A stretch of 64,000 nucleotides of DNA, from NCBI GenBank assembly GCA_031382085.1, contig JANMYM010000012.1, forward strand, positions 124,001 through 188,000, read 5' to 3'. Positions 48,330 to 57,575 of the stretch are shown here, in pieces. The notes under the pieces are model-generated. The model made no database searches. It was given only the letters and a program-made list of their open reading frames with translations, and had not been told where the DNA came from. Position numbers and translations under genes: made by a program. The stretch is from UBA964 sp031382085. Its GTDB lineage: Bacteria; Pseudomonadota; Gammaproteobacteria; Steroidobacterales; Steroidobacteraceae. The number at the start of each line of letters is the position of its first letter. The first letter of the stretch is position 1.

Positions 48330-49424
48330 ATGGTTTACGAACCGACACTGACCGAGCAAACCCGGCAGGATTACGTACTGAGTCTCAAGCTGCTCGCCAA
48401 TGGGCCGATTCAGCAGCGCGTGCGCGATGCGTACCGGCAGCGCCTCGCCGCCGCGCAGGCGCCGGCAGCCACCGAGTCGCTGACAGCACGCCACGAGCGC
48501 GAGCGGCAGCTCGCGCAACAGCCGGAGTTCCGGAACTGGGCCGCGTTTACCCACGCCTCGCAGTCGATGATGTGGCGGGCTGTTGAGGTGACAGCGCGGC
48601 GTGTCGCTGGCGACGCCCACCGCGAGTTCGATGCATTGGCTGGCAAAAAAACCGTGGGCTCGCTGCAGCTGGAGCCGTCGTTGTCAGTGCCAACGCCGAT
48701 TGCCAATACCGAGATTCACAGGCAGCCCGGCGGTTTCGTGGGTCGCGAGCAGGAAGACAGCATGCTGCCGGGTCTGCGCTATTTTGGCAGCAGCCGGATC
48801 TACGCGCCCGGCAAGGGTAATGTCCATGCCGGCAGGGATGCGCGTGGTGCCTTCCTGGTCGAGCAGATCCAGCAGCAGTTCCCGGGCATCAAGCCTGCGC
48901 GCATTCTCGAGTTGGGCTGTGGCCTCGCGGTCGCGTCGCATTCGGTCGCACTCGCCTGGCCCGACGCCGACTATCACGCCGTCGATGTGGCGGACCCGCT
49001 GCTGCGGATGGCGCATTTGTTGGCCGAGGAAAAGGGCATCCGCATCCATTTTCATCAGCGTGATGCCGCTCACACCGGTTTCCCGGACGGCCATTTTGAC
49101 CTGATCATTTCACACATCCTGTTTCACGAAACCAATTCGGCGCGACTGCCGCAGATTCTGCGCGAATGCCGGCGCTTGTTAGCACCGCAGGGCAGGATGC
49201 TGCATGTGGATGTCGCTACCCAGGTGACGCGGCTGGGCTTTGACGATCAGCTGATGAATGACTGGCAGGTGCGCTGGAATGGCGAGCCGTTCTGGGCATC
49301 GTTCGCCCGCATCGACATGCATGCGGAAATGCTGCGTGCCGGTTTTTCGGACCACAAAGTGTTCGCCGATTACCGCAGCAAGCCGGGTGCCGGTGTCAGC
49401 TACGTGTTTGGTGCCGCCGCCTGA
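48330..49424 (+). CDS. class-I SAM-dependent methyltransferase with N-terminal extension
   Basis: 364 residues. Residues about 1-150 are a helical, poorly conserved extension; the methyltransferase core begins at RILELGCGLAVASHS (about residue 190), with YHAVDVADPLLRMA, the acidic FDLIISHILFHETN loop and RMLHVDVATQ. Substrate is unknown. AGGAG stands 9 bases before the ATG. It is 17 bases after the aminotransferase gene. Confidence 0.78.
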   Translation: MVYEPTLTEQTRQDYVLSLKLLANGPIQQRVRDAYRQRLAAAQAPAATESLTARHERERQLAQQPEFRNWAAFTHASQSMMWRAVEVTARRVAGDAHREFDALAGKKTVGSLQLEPSLSVPTPIANTEIHRQPGGFVGREQEDSMLPGLRYFGSSRIYAPGKGNVHAGRDARGAFLVEQIQQQFPGIKPARILELGCGLAVASHSVALAWPDADYHAVDVADPLLRMAHLLAEEKGIRIHFHQRDAAHTGFPDGHFDLIISHILFHETNSARLPQILRECRRLLAPQGRMLHVDVATQVTRLGFDDQLMNDWQVRWNGEPFWASFARIDMHAEMLRAGFSDHKVFADYRSKPGAGVSYVFGAAA

Positions 49425-49501
49425 GTGGCTCAGTCCACCGCGACGCTCCTCTGCTCCTGAAGCCCGGCCTTTGGCGCCTGCGTGCGCCTAACGCTGGCCC
49501 A

Positions 49502-50263
49502 ATGACCGGTTCAGGCACCAATACGTATTTGTTAGGCGACCCGGTTGTCGCGGTGGTGGATCCGGGCCCGCTCGATGAATCGCATCGCGACGCGCTGCTT
49601 GCGGTTGCGCCGCGGCTCCGCTACGTGTTCGTCACCCATACCCATGGCGATCATTCACCGTTGGCGCGGCCGCTGAGCGAGGCGAGCGGTGCGCAATTGA
49701 TAGGCCGGCCGCCGCCAGCCGATGGGCGCCAGGATCTCAGCGCTGCCGGCGCCCGCGAGCCGCGCGATGGCGAACGATTCGATCTGGGCTCCGGTTCGCT
49801 GACGGCCGTCTACACGCCGGGTCATGCGTCCAATCATGTCTGTTACCTGCTCGAGCCCGGCGGCGTGCTGTTGTCCGGCGATCATGTGCTCGACGGTGTG
49901 ACCCCGGTTATTCTGCCGCCCGATGGCGATCTGCAGGACTACCTGTCGTCGCTGCGCCGCTTGCTGGCACTGCCGTTGCAGCACATTGGACCGGGGCACG
50001 GCGGTTTGATCCCCGAGCCGCATCGCGTCATCGAAGGCGTGATCGCGCACCGGCTGAGACGCGAACAAAAAGTGCGCGGCGTGCTGCAGCGCCTGGGTGC
50101 CGGCAGCCTGGACGAACTGGTGGTGCCGATTTACGACGACGTGCCACTCGCCATGCACGTCTGGGCCCGGCTGACCCTGGAAGCGCACCTGATCAAGCTG
50201 CAACGCGACGGCGAGTGCGTGCGCGACGGTGCGACCTGGCACTATCGCGTCCCCGCCATCTGA
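49502..50263 (+). CDS. metallo-beta-lactamase-fold hydrolase (LACTB2-like); true start probably upstream
   Basis: 253 residues from ATG 49502. The zinc motif THTHGDHS, GHASNHVCYLL, LSGDHVLDG and IGPGHGG are complete. The frame remains open upstream and there encodes LKPGLWRLRAPNAGP directly before MTGSGTNTYLLG, exactly the conserved N-terminal strand of this family, yet no ATG, GTG or TTG lies in that frame between the upstream stop and 49502. A CTG (49451 or 49457) or another unusual start may be used. Relatives are ribonuclease- or thioesterase-like hydrolases. Confidence 0.8.
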   Translation: MTGSGTNTYLLGDPVVAVVDPGPLDESHRDALLAVAPRLRYVFVTHTHGDHSPLARPLSEASGAQLIGRPPPADGRQDLSAAGAREPRDGERFDLGSGSLTAVYTPGHASNHVCYLLEPGGVLLSGDHVLDGVTPVILPPDGDLQDYLSSLRRLLALPLQHIGPGHGGLIPEPHRVIEGVIAHRLRREQKVRGVLQRLGAGSLDELVVPIYDDVPLAMHVWARLTLEAHLIKLQRDGECVRDGATWHYRVPAI

Positions 50264-50282
50264 CAGCACCGGTTCCTGCGCC

Positions 50283-51764
50283 ATGCCAGCACTGGAAGTC
50301 GTCTTGCGGCAGCTCAGTCTGCAGCGCGGCGGCCGCAGGATTTTGCGCGCTGTCGATTGGCAGCTGCGCGCCGGCCAGCGCTGGGTGCTGGTGGGAGGCA
50401 ACGGCGCAGGCAAGACGCAGCTGCTGAAAATCGTCGCGGGCGCCGTGTGGCCGGACCCTGCCGCGCGCGGCGGCAGGCCTTCCAGGCGCTATCGTTGGCG
50501 CGGCCGCTGGCACGATGAGCCGCGGGACGTGCTCGCGCACATTGCCTACCTGGGCCCGGAACGCCAGGATCGCTATGCGCGCTATGACTGGAATTTTTCT
50601 GTCGCGGAGCTGGTTGCCACCGGCCTTGACCGGGTAGACATTCCTGAGAACGCGATGAACGAGGTGAGGCGCCGCAAGGTACTTCGGATACTGGGTTCAC
50701 TCGGACTGGAAACTCTGGCTGACCGGCGGATACTTGAAATCTCCTCGGGCGAACGCCGGCTGGTTTTGTTAGCACGCGCGCTTGCGAGCCGGCCGGCGCT
50801 GTTGCTGCTGGACGAAACCCTGACCCACCTGGATACGCAAAACGAGCAGCGCCTGCGGCGCTGGTTCGCCACGACCCCACGGTCCGGACCGGCCTGGGTC
50901 TTGAGCACGCACCGCGCCGATCACCTGCCGGAATCGGCAACCCATGCATTGGTGCTGCGAGGCGGGCGCGTGCTTGCGGCCGGTGGCAGGCGGCAGGGAG
51001 CAGTGCGGGAGGCCTTGACCAAGCTGTTAGGTCCGGCGGCCGGGAAAGGAGCGCCGCGCCCGCCACCGGCGCCGGCCAGGCACCGTGCCGCGCGTACGCT
51101 GTTAGCCGTTGCCGATGGCGAGCTGTGGCTGGAAGGCCGGTTGATCCTGCGTGCTATCGATCTGCGCTTGCGCGCCGGCGAGTGCTGGGTGCTCGCGGGA
51201 TCTAACGGCAGCGGCAAGACCACATTATTGCGCGCGTTGTATGGCGATTTCCCATTTGCGCTCGGCAGCCGGATCTTGCGCACCGGCGTCAGGCCGGGCG
51301 AGGCGCTGCAGAAATTCCGGTTGCGCTGCGGTTTTGTCGCGCCGCAGTTGCAGACCGATTACCCACGACAGTCCAACGTGCTGGAAACCGTGGTGTCGGG
51401 CTGGCAGGCGAGCTACGGACTCAATGAGCCCCCGGATGCCGCTGCCCTCGCAGCAGCGGCCGAGGCGCTGAAATTCTGGCGGCTGGCATCCTGGTCGCGA
51501 CGCCGGCTGGCGGAACTGTCCTATGGCCAGGTCCGCCGCGTGCTGTTTGCGCGTGCCTGGATTCGTGCGCCGCAGGTGTTGTTGCTCGACGAACCTTTCG
51601 CGGGCCTGGATGCCCGCCAACGAGCGCTGATCGCACAGCGGATCGAGCGCGCCCGTGCCGCCGGCGCCGCCATTGTCCTGGCGAGCCACCATCGCGATGA
51701 ATGGCCGATGACTTGCACCGGCGTGTTGCGCATCGACGGGCAGCGGCTGGTTCTAGAACGTTAG
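50283..51764 (+). CDS. modF: tandem ABC ATPase, ModF-like
   Basis: 493 residues, close to E. coli ModF (490). Two ATPase modules: Walker A GGNGAGKTQ (about residue 40) and GSNGSGKTT (about 320); signatures ISSGERR and LSYGQVRR; Walker B LLLLDETLTHLD and LLLDEPFAGLD. No membrane domain is present. ModF/PhrA proteins bind Mo-cofactor or are linked to photorepair; their exact role is not settled. Its presence fits the Moa genes at 40-44 kb. The start follows the MBL gene by 19 bases. Confidence 0.8.
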   Translation: MPALEVVLRQLSLQRGGRRILRAVDWQLRAGQRWVLVGGNGAGKTQLLKIVAGAVWPDPAARGGRPSRRYRWRGRWHDEPRDVLAHIAYLGPERQDRYARYDWNFSVAELVATGLDRVDIPENAMNEVRRRKVLRILGSLGLETLADRRILEISSGERRLVLLARALASRPALLLLDETLTHLDTQNEQRLRRWFATTPRSGPAWVLSTHRADHLPESATHALVLRGGRVLAAGGRRQGAVREALTKLLGPAAGKGAPRPPPAPARHRAARTLLAVADGELWLEGRLILRAIDLRLRAGECWVLAGSNGSGKTTLLRALYGDFPFALGSRILRTGVRPGEALQKFRLRCGFVAPQLQTDYPRQSNVLETVVSGWQASYGLNEPPDAAALAAAAEALKFWRLASWSRRRLAELSYGQVRRVLFARAWIRAPQVLLLDEPFAGLDARQRALIAQRIERARAAGAAIVLASHHRDEWPMTCTGVLRIDGQRLVLER

Positions 51765-51872
51765 GCCGACCGGTGCGCGGTTGGGCTGGCGCACGCAGTC
51801 CAGGCTGGCACACGGCTCGCGCACAATGCAGACCTTTTGCAGGCCGGGCTCCGGCCAGGGATCGCAATCGCC
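51765..51872 (+). promoter_or_regulatory. gap between ModF-like and MFS genes
   Basis: 108 bases without a gene. It contains CACAAT and a GGCCGGGCTCCGGCC inverted repeat just before the MFS start that could fold into a hairpin near the ribosome-binding region. No clear promoter is visible. Confidence 0.25.
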
Positions 51873-53084
51873 ATGGCGAAGTTGCTGGTGTTATGGCTGG
51901 TGGTTTTCATCAGCCTGATGGGATTCGGCATCACAGCGGTGCCGTTTCCGATTGTCGCCGAGCAGTTCCACGCCTCGCCTTTCTGGATCACCTGGGGCAG
52001 TTCCGGGGTTTTCTCGCTGTTCCAGCTGGTGGCAACGCCAATGTGGGGCCGCCTGAGCGACCAGATCGGGCGCAAGCCGGTGCTGATTGTTAGCCTGATC
52101 GGCGCATTCGTGGCTTATGTATGGACCGCGTACGCTGACGGACTGATGGTGCTGATTGCGGCCCGTGCATTCGCCGGTCTCATGTCCGGCAATCTGTCAG
52201 CGGCCTTCGCCTATGTGTCCGACATAACCGAACCCGGCAACCGCGCGCGCTATCTCGGCATCATCAGTTCCGCGTTCGGCCTGGGATTTGCCGCAGGCCC
52301 GGTTCTCGGGGGCCAACTGGGCAGGATGCCGGATGGCACCGCGACCTTGTTCGCGCCGGGTCTGACAGCCGCGGCCCTGACCATTGTGGCAATCGTGGGC
52401 GCAATTTTTTTCCTGAAAGAGAGCCTGCCGGCGGAAGTGCGTGCGCAGCGCAAGGCCATGGTGACCGCATCAGGCGTCCGGGAATCAGCGTCGCCGTTTG
52501 CATTGTTAGGCAGGAAACCGGTGCTCGCGGGATTGAGTTTTGCCGCGCTGGTGGTCAGCTGCGGCGGCGCGGCGATGCAGTCGATCTACCCAATCTGGGC
52601 ACGGGACATCTTCCAGCTGCAGCTGAACGCAGTCGGCGCGCATTTCGGCGTATTCGCCTGCTGCTCGGCATTTGGTCAGGCGGTGTTGACCGGGATCCTG
52701 GCCAAACGCATGGGCGAGAAGAACGTCGCCTTGCTGGCGGTTGCGGGTGTCACGGTTGGGCTGGTGCTGTTTGCGCTGGCGCACAGTCTTTTTGCCACCT
52801 GGGTAGCACTCATCGTCCTCGGTCTGGGTCTCGGTATCTTCACGCCGTCGGTCACGAGTCTGGTGTCGTTCGAGGCCGAGCCCACCAATCGGGGAGCCGT
52901 CATGGGCGTTTTCAACGCTGGTTCCAGCGCCGGTCGAGTGTTAGGTCCGGCGTATGCGGGAGAGAGCTATCGGCACCTGGCACCGGGAGCGCCATTCCTG
53001 ATTTCTGCAATACTGACCGTCGTTGGCGGGATCTTCCTGCTACGCGCCAGGACCCAGCGCGTCGCGCGGGCTATTACAACCTGA
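51873..53084 (+). CDS. MFS transporter (TetA/multidrug-like)
   Basis: 403 residues with 12 hydrophobic segments. The motif between helices 2 and 3 is GRLSDQIGRKPVLI, the usual MFS motif A, and GFAAGPVLGG resembles drug:H+ antiporter motif C. It is probably an inner-membrane exporter; the substrate is unknown. ATG 51873 is taken because the first helix begins there. The following exported SDR starts 10 bases after its stop, suggesting co-expression. Confidence 0.87.
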   Translation: MAKLLVLWLVVFISLMGFGITAVPFPIVAEQFHASPFWITWGSSGVFSLFQLVATPMWGRLSDQIGRKPVLIVSLIGAFVAYVWTAYADGLMVLIAARAFAGLMSGNLSAAFAYVSDITEPGNRARYLGIISSAFGLGFAAGPVLGGQLGRMPDGTATLFAPGLTAAALTIVAIVGAIFFLKESLPAEVRAQRKAMVTASGVRESASPFALLGRKPVLAGLSFAALVVSCGGAAMQSIYPIWARDIFQLQLNAVGAHFGVFACCSAFGQAVLTGILAKRMGEKNVALLAVAGVTVGLVLFALAHSLFATWVALIVLGLGLGIFTPSVTSLVSFEAEPTNRGAVMGVFNAGSSAGRVLGPAYAGESYRHLAPGAPFLISAILTVVGGIFLLRARTQRVARAITT

Positions 53085-53094
53085 GGGAAACATC

Positions 53095-53907
53095 ATGAAG
53101 ACCACGATTGCCGTACGATTTGTCCGAACACTCCTGCTGGCGTCCGCAGTCGGGTTCCTGCCAGGCGCGTTGCTGGCGGCCGACGCGGCCATGCCGACCG
53201 TGTTAGTCACCGGATCGTCGCGCGGCATCGGTCTTGAACTGGTGCGCGAGTATGCGCAACGCGGTTATCGGGTGATTGCCACCGCACGCAAACCGGCGGA
53301 ATCGAAGGATCTGAACGAACTTGCCGCCAGGTCGAAGAATGTGCGCCTCGAAACACTGGACGTCGTGGATGCGAGCAGCGTCGCCGCGCTCGCCGAGCGC
53401 CTCAAGGGCCAGCCGATCGATATTCTGATCAACAACGCTGGCGACACTGACGAGTTTCGCGGCCAGTCCTTCGGCAAGCTGGCGCACGATCGTTTCAGTT
53501 ACGCGATGGAGCTGAATGCGCACGGTCCGATCCGCGTTGCCGAAGCGCTGTTCGCCAACATTCAATCGGGCCAGCAGAAAAAAATCCTCGCCGTGTCGTC
53601 GTTAGCCGGCTCCATGGGCGCGAACGGCGGCGGCATGCCGGGCGGCTACTGGTACAAGTCGAGCAAGGCAGCGCTCAACATGCTGATGCTGGCCCTGGCT
53701 AATGACCTGAAGCCCAAGGGCATTATCGTCGCCTGTTTGTCGCCGGGTCAGGTTGACACCCACGGTTATGCGGCGCGCGGTATCCGCATGCCCGGTACCG
53801 TGGACATCGGTGTCAGTGTCGGCGGCTTGATCAAGGTGATCGATGGCCTGACGCTGGCGCAGACCGGTACCTTCATTCGTTACAACGGCGAAGTACAGCC
53901 CTGGTAA
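53095..53907 (+). CDS. SDR oxidoreductase with N-terminal export signal
   Basis: 270 residues. A Sec-type signal (about 1-28, ending GALLAA) precedes a full SDR: TGSSRGIGLEL, INNAGD, and the active-site YWYKSSKAALN with Ser in VSSLAGS. The pattern of the SDR itself is of the CsgA/sniffer-like group. An NAD(P)-dependent SDR sent to the periplasm is odd, so either the signal is a membrane anchor or the cofactor is carried along. GAGGGA precedes ATG 53095. It follows the MFS gene by 10 bases. Confidence 0.8.
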   Translation: MKTTIAVRFVRTLLLASAVGFLPGALLAADAAMPTVLVTGSSRGIGLELVREYAQRGYRVIATARKPAESKDLNELAARSKNVRLETLDVVDASSVAALAERLKGQPIDILINNAGDTDEFRGQSFGKLAHDRFSYAMELNAHGPIRVAEALFANIQSGQQKKILAVSSLAGSMGANGGGMPGGYWYKSSKAALNMLMLALANDLKPKGIIVACLSPGQVDTHGYAARGIRMPGTVDIGVSVGGLIKVIDGLTLAQTGTFIRYNGEVQPW

Positions 53908-53914
53908 GGCGCGC

Positions 53915-54835
53915 TCAGGCCGCGGCGAAATATTCGCGACAGATATTCGCCAGCCGCTCACTGGCGAAGTCCATGGCCGAGCCGGGCAGGTCCGGCAGTT
54001 CCACGACCTTGCCGTCAGGCGCCAGCTGCGCTCCCCTGCGGCTGGCGGCCGCGAGGTTTTCGTTGAGCACGATTGCTAACAAAGGCCGCGACAGCCGGGT
54101 CAGTGCCTGGGCCATGTCGTAATTGAAGACCGCAATGAAGCCCCAGTGCGAGCGCACACCGGCGCGCATGATTTCGGTAAATCGCAACAGCATCCGCTCC
54201 GGTGACAGACCGCCGGGAATTGCGGCTGCGTCGCGTTCCCAGGCCGAGCACAGGAACTTGGGGTCGGTAAAATACGGCCTCGGCTTTGCAAATTGAGTGC
54301 GCAGCCGCTCGCGTTCGGCCGGCTCAAACAGCGGCACGCCGATCGCTGCGATGCGCCGGACGCGGGCCGGCGATTGCAACGCCGCCGCAATCGCGATGGC
54401 GGCGCCCGTGTGTTGTCCGACGAAATCCAGTCCTGCCTCCCGAGTGCTTCGATCTAACAGGGCGTCCAGTCCCGCGAGGATCGCCGCTGCATAGTCCTCG
54501 ATGCCGGGTGGCGCGGGCGGCGCGTCTGAACCGCCAAAACCCGGGACATCCGGTGCGATCACCAGCCGGTGCTCTGCCAGCGCCAGCGCGAATTGGTCGA
54601 AATCGCGCCCCGATCGCGGCGACATGGGCAGGCAAACCACCGGCGGCGCTTTGGGTCCGCGGGTCAAGGGCTCGGTGAGGGTCAGGTGAATCTGGCCATA
54701 CGGTCCCGGCACATAGAGTCGATGCTGCCGCGCGCCCGGCGGACTGCGCGGCCGCACCACCGCAGCGCTGGGTGTCAGCAGGCCTGCGCCGCTGAGTGCC
54801 GCGCCGGCGCCGAGAAAACCGCGCCGGCTGGTCAC
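53915..54835 (-). CDS. exported alpha/beta-hydrolase-fold protein with altered catalytic residues
   Basis: 306 residues from GTG 54835, which overlaps the stop of the upstream SDR gene. A Tat-like leader (TSRRGFLGAGAALSGAG) comes first. The fold is alpha/beta hydrolase (VVCLPMSPRSGRDFD, DVPGFGGSD), but the nucleophile elbow reads GQHTG (residues 140-144), with His142 in the place of Ser, and no catalytic His is seen near the C-terminus (LPDLPGSAMDF). It may be a non-hydrolytic or cofactor-independent enzyme. It forms a two-gene unit with the SDR. Confidence 0.75.
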   Translation of the reverse strand: MTSRRGFLGAGAALSGAGLLTPSAAVVRPRSPPGARQHRLYVPGPYGQIHLTLTEPLTRGPKAPPVVCLPMSPRSGRDFDQFALALAEHRLVIAPDVPGFGGSDAPPAPPGIEDYAAAILAGLDALLDRSTREAGLDFVGQHTGAAIAIAAALQSPARVRRIAAIGVPLFEPAERERLRTQFAKPRPYFTDPKFLCSAWERDAAAIPGGLSPERMLLRFTEIMRAGVRSHWGFIAVFNYDMAQALTRLSRPLLAIVLNENLAAASRRGAQLAPDGKVVELPDLPGSAMDFASERLANICREYFAAA

Positions 54836-55653
54836 GCGAGATCGGCGTCGGACACGATCTGACGCTTGCGGATGAGCGACATGAGGAACCGGCTCGCAGC
54901 CTTGCCGCCGGTCAGCCAGGCAACGCGTGCACCCGCGCGACTGTTCAGCAACACATGTTCCGCGAGCCAGGGCGTTACGGTTTCGACCCGATCCCCGAGG
55001 ATGTTGTAGATCCGCTTGGTGCGCTCCAAGTCGCCGGGGTTGTTGCTGCCCATGTCTCGTTTCAGCAAATCTGTTAGCACGATGCCGGGACTGAGGTAAC
55101 AGATACGCACCTTGCTGCCCCCGGTTTCCGCCAGCAGGCACTTGTTGAAATAAGTCAGCGCGAATTTACTCGCGCCATACAGACCCATCCCCGGATTGAT
55201 CATGCCGTTCGAGCCATAACCTTCCATGTTGTAGATGTAGCCGCCATCGACCTGGGCTGCCATACCCTGCATCGCCAGCTGTGTGGCCCACATCATGCCG
55301 AGCATGTTGGTGGTCGCGACGCGTTCGATATCGTCTTCGCGCATTTCACCGCCGCGCTGCCGCGGATGCGAGACACCGGCGTTATTGATCCAGATATCGA
55401 CGCCGCCGAAGACGCCGACACTGTCATTCCAGAGATGCTGCAACTGATCGCGGCTCGACACTTCGCAGGCCACGCCATGCAATTTGCCGCCGTGTACCGT
55501 CAGTGGATGCAAGTCTGTTAGGGCCTGGTCCACCGCCGCCTGGCTGCGGCCCGAGATCACCACCGCATGGCCGCGGCGCAGAAACTCGGCGGCCATGCCA
55601 TTGCCGATGCCGCGCGTGCTGCCAGTCACCACGATCCGTTGCTGCTTGTTCAT
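54832..55653 (-). CDS. SDR oxidoreductase (NYC1/chlorophyll-b-reductase-like group)
   Basis: 273 residues. VVTGSTRGIGNGMAAEF, INNAGVSHP and the active site Tyr/Lys LYGASKFALT are present; the Ser is replaced by a GYIYNMEGYGS context. The C-terminal ILGDRVETVTPWLAEHVL and RVAWLTGGKAASRFL segments also occur in the divergent SDR at 55791, so the two are paralogues. It should reduce or oxidise a bulky lipid-like substrate; identity unknown. It is coupled (GTGA overlap) to the altered alpha/beta-hydrolase. Confidence 0.82.
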   Translation of the reverse strand: MNKQQRIVVTGSTRGIGNGMAAEFLRRGHAVVISGRSQAAVDQALTDLHPLTVHGGKLHGVACEVSSRDQLQHLWNDSVGVFGGVDIWINNAGVSHPRQRGGEMREDDIERVATTNMLGMMWATQLAMQGMAAQVDGGYIYNMEGYGSNGMINPGMGLYGASKFALTYFNKCLLAETGGSKVRICYLSPGIVLTDLLKRDMGSNNPGDLERTKRIYNILGDRVETVTPWLAEHVLLNSRAGARVAWLTGGKAASRFLMSLIRKRQIVSDADLA

Positions 55654-55659
55654 GCCGCG

Positions 55660-55665
55660 ATGCTA
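55660..55665 (-). promoter_or_regulatory. -10-like TAGCAT, candidate leaderless start
   Basis: On the minus strand TAGCAT is followed by 6 bases and ATG 55653. The match to a -10 is moderate (4 of 6). Confidence 0.3.
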
Positions 55666-55790
55666 GGGGCTGGGCTCGCACAAGCCGACACCGGAGCCGC
55701 CCGCGTCCAATCAGCGGTCGCCGGGACGCTGGTGTCTCGGCCTTTGGTGCCGCCCAGTATCCTTGGCCACCGTTTCGAGAGGGCTGAAGC

Positions 55791-56627
55791 TTGGGCGAAC
55801 TGAGTGTTGTCATTACCGGCGCCACACAGGGCATAGGCTATGCCTATGCGCGTGAGTTCCTGCAGCGCGGTCATCGCGTGTTGATCTGCGGGCGCGACGC
55901 GTCGCGGGTTGCCGAGGCGGTCGCCAAGCTGCAGACCCAATGTCAGGCGGGCGAGCGTGTCGATGGTGCGGCCTGCGACACTGCGCATCTTGCGGCGCTG
56001 CAGGCGCTGTGGGACCGCGCTGTCAGTCGTTGCGGCCGGGTTGATATTTTCATCAACAACGCCGGTTATGCGCGCACCGGAGCGCGGTTCGTCGACAACA
56101 CGCCGGCCGAAATCGAGGCCATGGTCCGCTGCAACGTCATCGGCAGCATGAATGCGTCCCAAGTCGCAATCGCCGGCTTCAAAAAACAGGGTTCCGGCAA
56201 GCTTTACCTGACGTTAGGTGGCGGGGGCGCGAGTGGCCGCGTGGTGCCGGGCATGGCGGTCTATTCCACCACCAAGCGCGCAGTCAGGTATTTTGCCGAC
56301 ACGCTGGTCAAGGAATTGCGCGCAGCGAACAACGACCGGATTCTGCTGGGGACCATCAGTCCGGGGGTCAACATCACCGAGGGCATGCTGCGCGAGTTCG
56401 CCGAGCTCAAGCCTGAAACACGCAACAAGGCGCTGAAGCAGCTCAACTTTATCGGTGATCATGTCGAGACAACGACCGCCTATATCGTCGGCGAGATCCT
56501 GGCTAACACCAAGCAGGGTCATACGATCACCTGGCTGACCGGCGGTCGGATGTTGCAGCGCGCATTGTCGATGATATTCAGTAAACGCGATGTCCTGTCG
56601 CGGTATGGATTAAAGGTGCAAGCATGA
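55791..56627 (+). CDS. SDR oxidoreductase, paralogue of the divergent SDR
   Basis: 278 residues from TTG 55791, with GAGAGGG about 8 bases upstream. VITGATQGIGYAYAREF, INNAGYA and YSTTKRAV (Tyr/Lys) are intact. Its C-terminus (IGDHVETTTAYIVGEIL, ITWLTGGRMLQRALS) repeats the plan of the SDR at 54832, 137 bases away on the other strand. It leads a unit with a propeller-like protein (ATGA overlap) and an NmrA-type protein. Confidence 0.82.
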   Translation: MGELSVVITGATQGIGYAYAREFLQRGHRVLICGRDASRVAEAVAKLQTQCQAGERVDGAACDTAHLAALQALWDRAVSRCGRVDIFINNAGYARTGARFVDNTPAEIEAMVRCNVIGSMNASQVAIAGFKKQGSGKLYLTLGGGGASGRVVPGMAVYSTTKRAVRYFADTLVKELRAANNDRILLGTISPGVNITEGMLREFAELKPETRNKALKQLNFIGDHVETTTAYIVGEILANTKQGHTITWLTGGRMLQRALSMIFSKRDVLSRYGLKVQA

Positions 56628-57574
56628 GTACGGGATTCAAGCCCTGGATGAGCGGCGACATTTTTGTCGCGGTGACGGACCTCAACGATCCGGCGGACGA
56701 TCATGCGGGTGCCGGCCATATCCGCCAATACGGTGCGGATCTCGCGCTCAAGGCGGATGTTAGCCTGTCGCTCACCTCGCACCTGGTCGGCGGTCTCAAG
56801 TTCGATCACCAGGGCGTGCTGTGGGCTTTTGACAGTCACGATCACGTGGTGCTCAACCTGCATCGCGACGGCCGGGTAGTGGTCCGTGACTTTCCGCGAC
56901 GCGCGTTTTCACATGTGAATTTCGCAGCGGATGGTTCGCTGTATCTGGGCGAGCACTTGGTTGGCGACAGCATCAAGCCTGAAATTCAGGCGCGCATGAA
57001 AACCTTTATCTCCAGGATCCCGGGGAGCCAACGCTTTGGCGACGGCCATGTGTTCAAGTTCGATTCGGCTGGGAAATTGCAGAAAGAATATGCGACCCAG
57101 AGCCACGGCGGCATGGGCGGGTTTTTGGGCGTGACCATGTCGGCGCTGTCTCCGGACGGCAATCGCCTGGTCTATTGCAGCGAAACCGGCCCCCGCCTGC
57201 TGCATTACGATCTGGCTAACGACCGGCAGCTGCCCGATATCCAGAACATCCAGCCGCCATTTCCGCCCGGACCGCCGCCGATGTTTTTCGGGATGGATTA
57301 CGGCCCGGATGGCACGCTGTATGTCTTGCGGGGTGGCTCCATTCATGTCGTCAATGAGACATCGGGTGCCACGACGCGACAGATTCCGCTTGAAGGTTTT
57401 GGCTGGGCGGTGCTCGATCTTGCCAGGGACGGTAGCTACGCCCTGGTCGCGAGCTTTTTTAGCGGCGAAATAGCCAAGATCGATCTCGCGACCGGCCAGA
57501 AGCTGGGCAGCATTCAAACCGGCGCCGTCAAGGCACTTGCCGGAGTGGTCGAATATCAAGGGGAGCAGAGCTAA
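56624..57574 (+). CDS. SMP-30/beta-propeller-like protein
   Basis: 316 residues without a signal peptide. Several propeller-blade-like repeats can be seen: GGLKFDHQGVLWAFDS, VNFAADGSLYLGEH, MSALSPDGNRLVYCSE, GMDYGPDGTLYVLRGG, LDLARDGSYALVAS. The plan fits SMP-30/gluconolactonase or strictosidine-synthase-like propellers, which may hydrolyse lactones. It overlaps the SDR by 4 bases and is followed after 1 base by an NmrA-like gene, so a three-step conversion is plausible but unproven. Confidence 0.65.
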   Translation: MSTGFKPWMSGDIFVAVTDLNDPADDHAGAGHIRQYGADLALKADVSLSLTSHLVGGLKFDHQGVLWAFDSHDHVVLNLHRDGRVVVRDFPRRAFSHVNFAADGSLYLGEHLVGDSIKPEIQARMKTFISRIPGSQRFGDGHVFKFDSAGKLQKEYATQSHGGMGGFLGVTMSALSPDGNRLVYCSETGPRLLHYDLANDRQLPDIQNIQPPFPPGPPPMFFGMDYGPDGTLYVLRGGSIHVVNETSGATTRQIPLEGFGWAVLDLARDGSYALVASFFSGEIAKIDLATGQKLGSIQTGAVKALAGVVEYQGEQS

Positions 57575-57575
57575 C

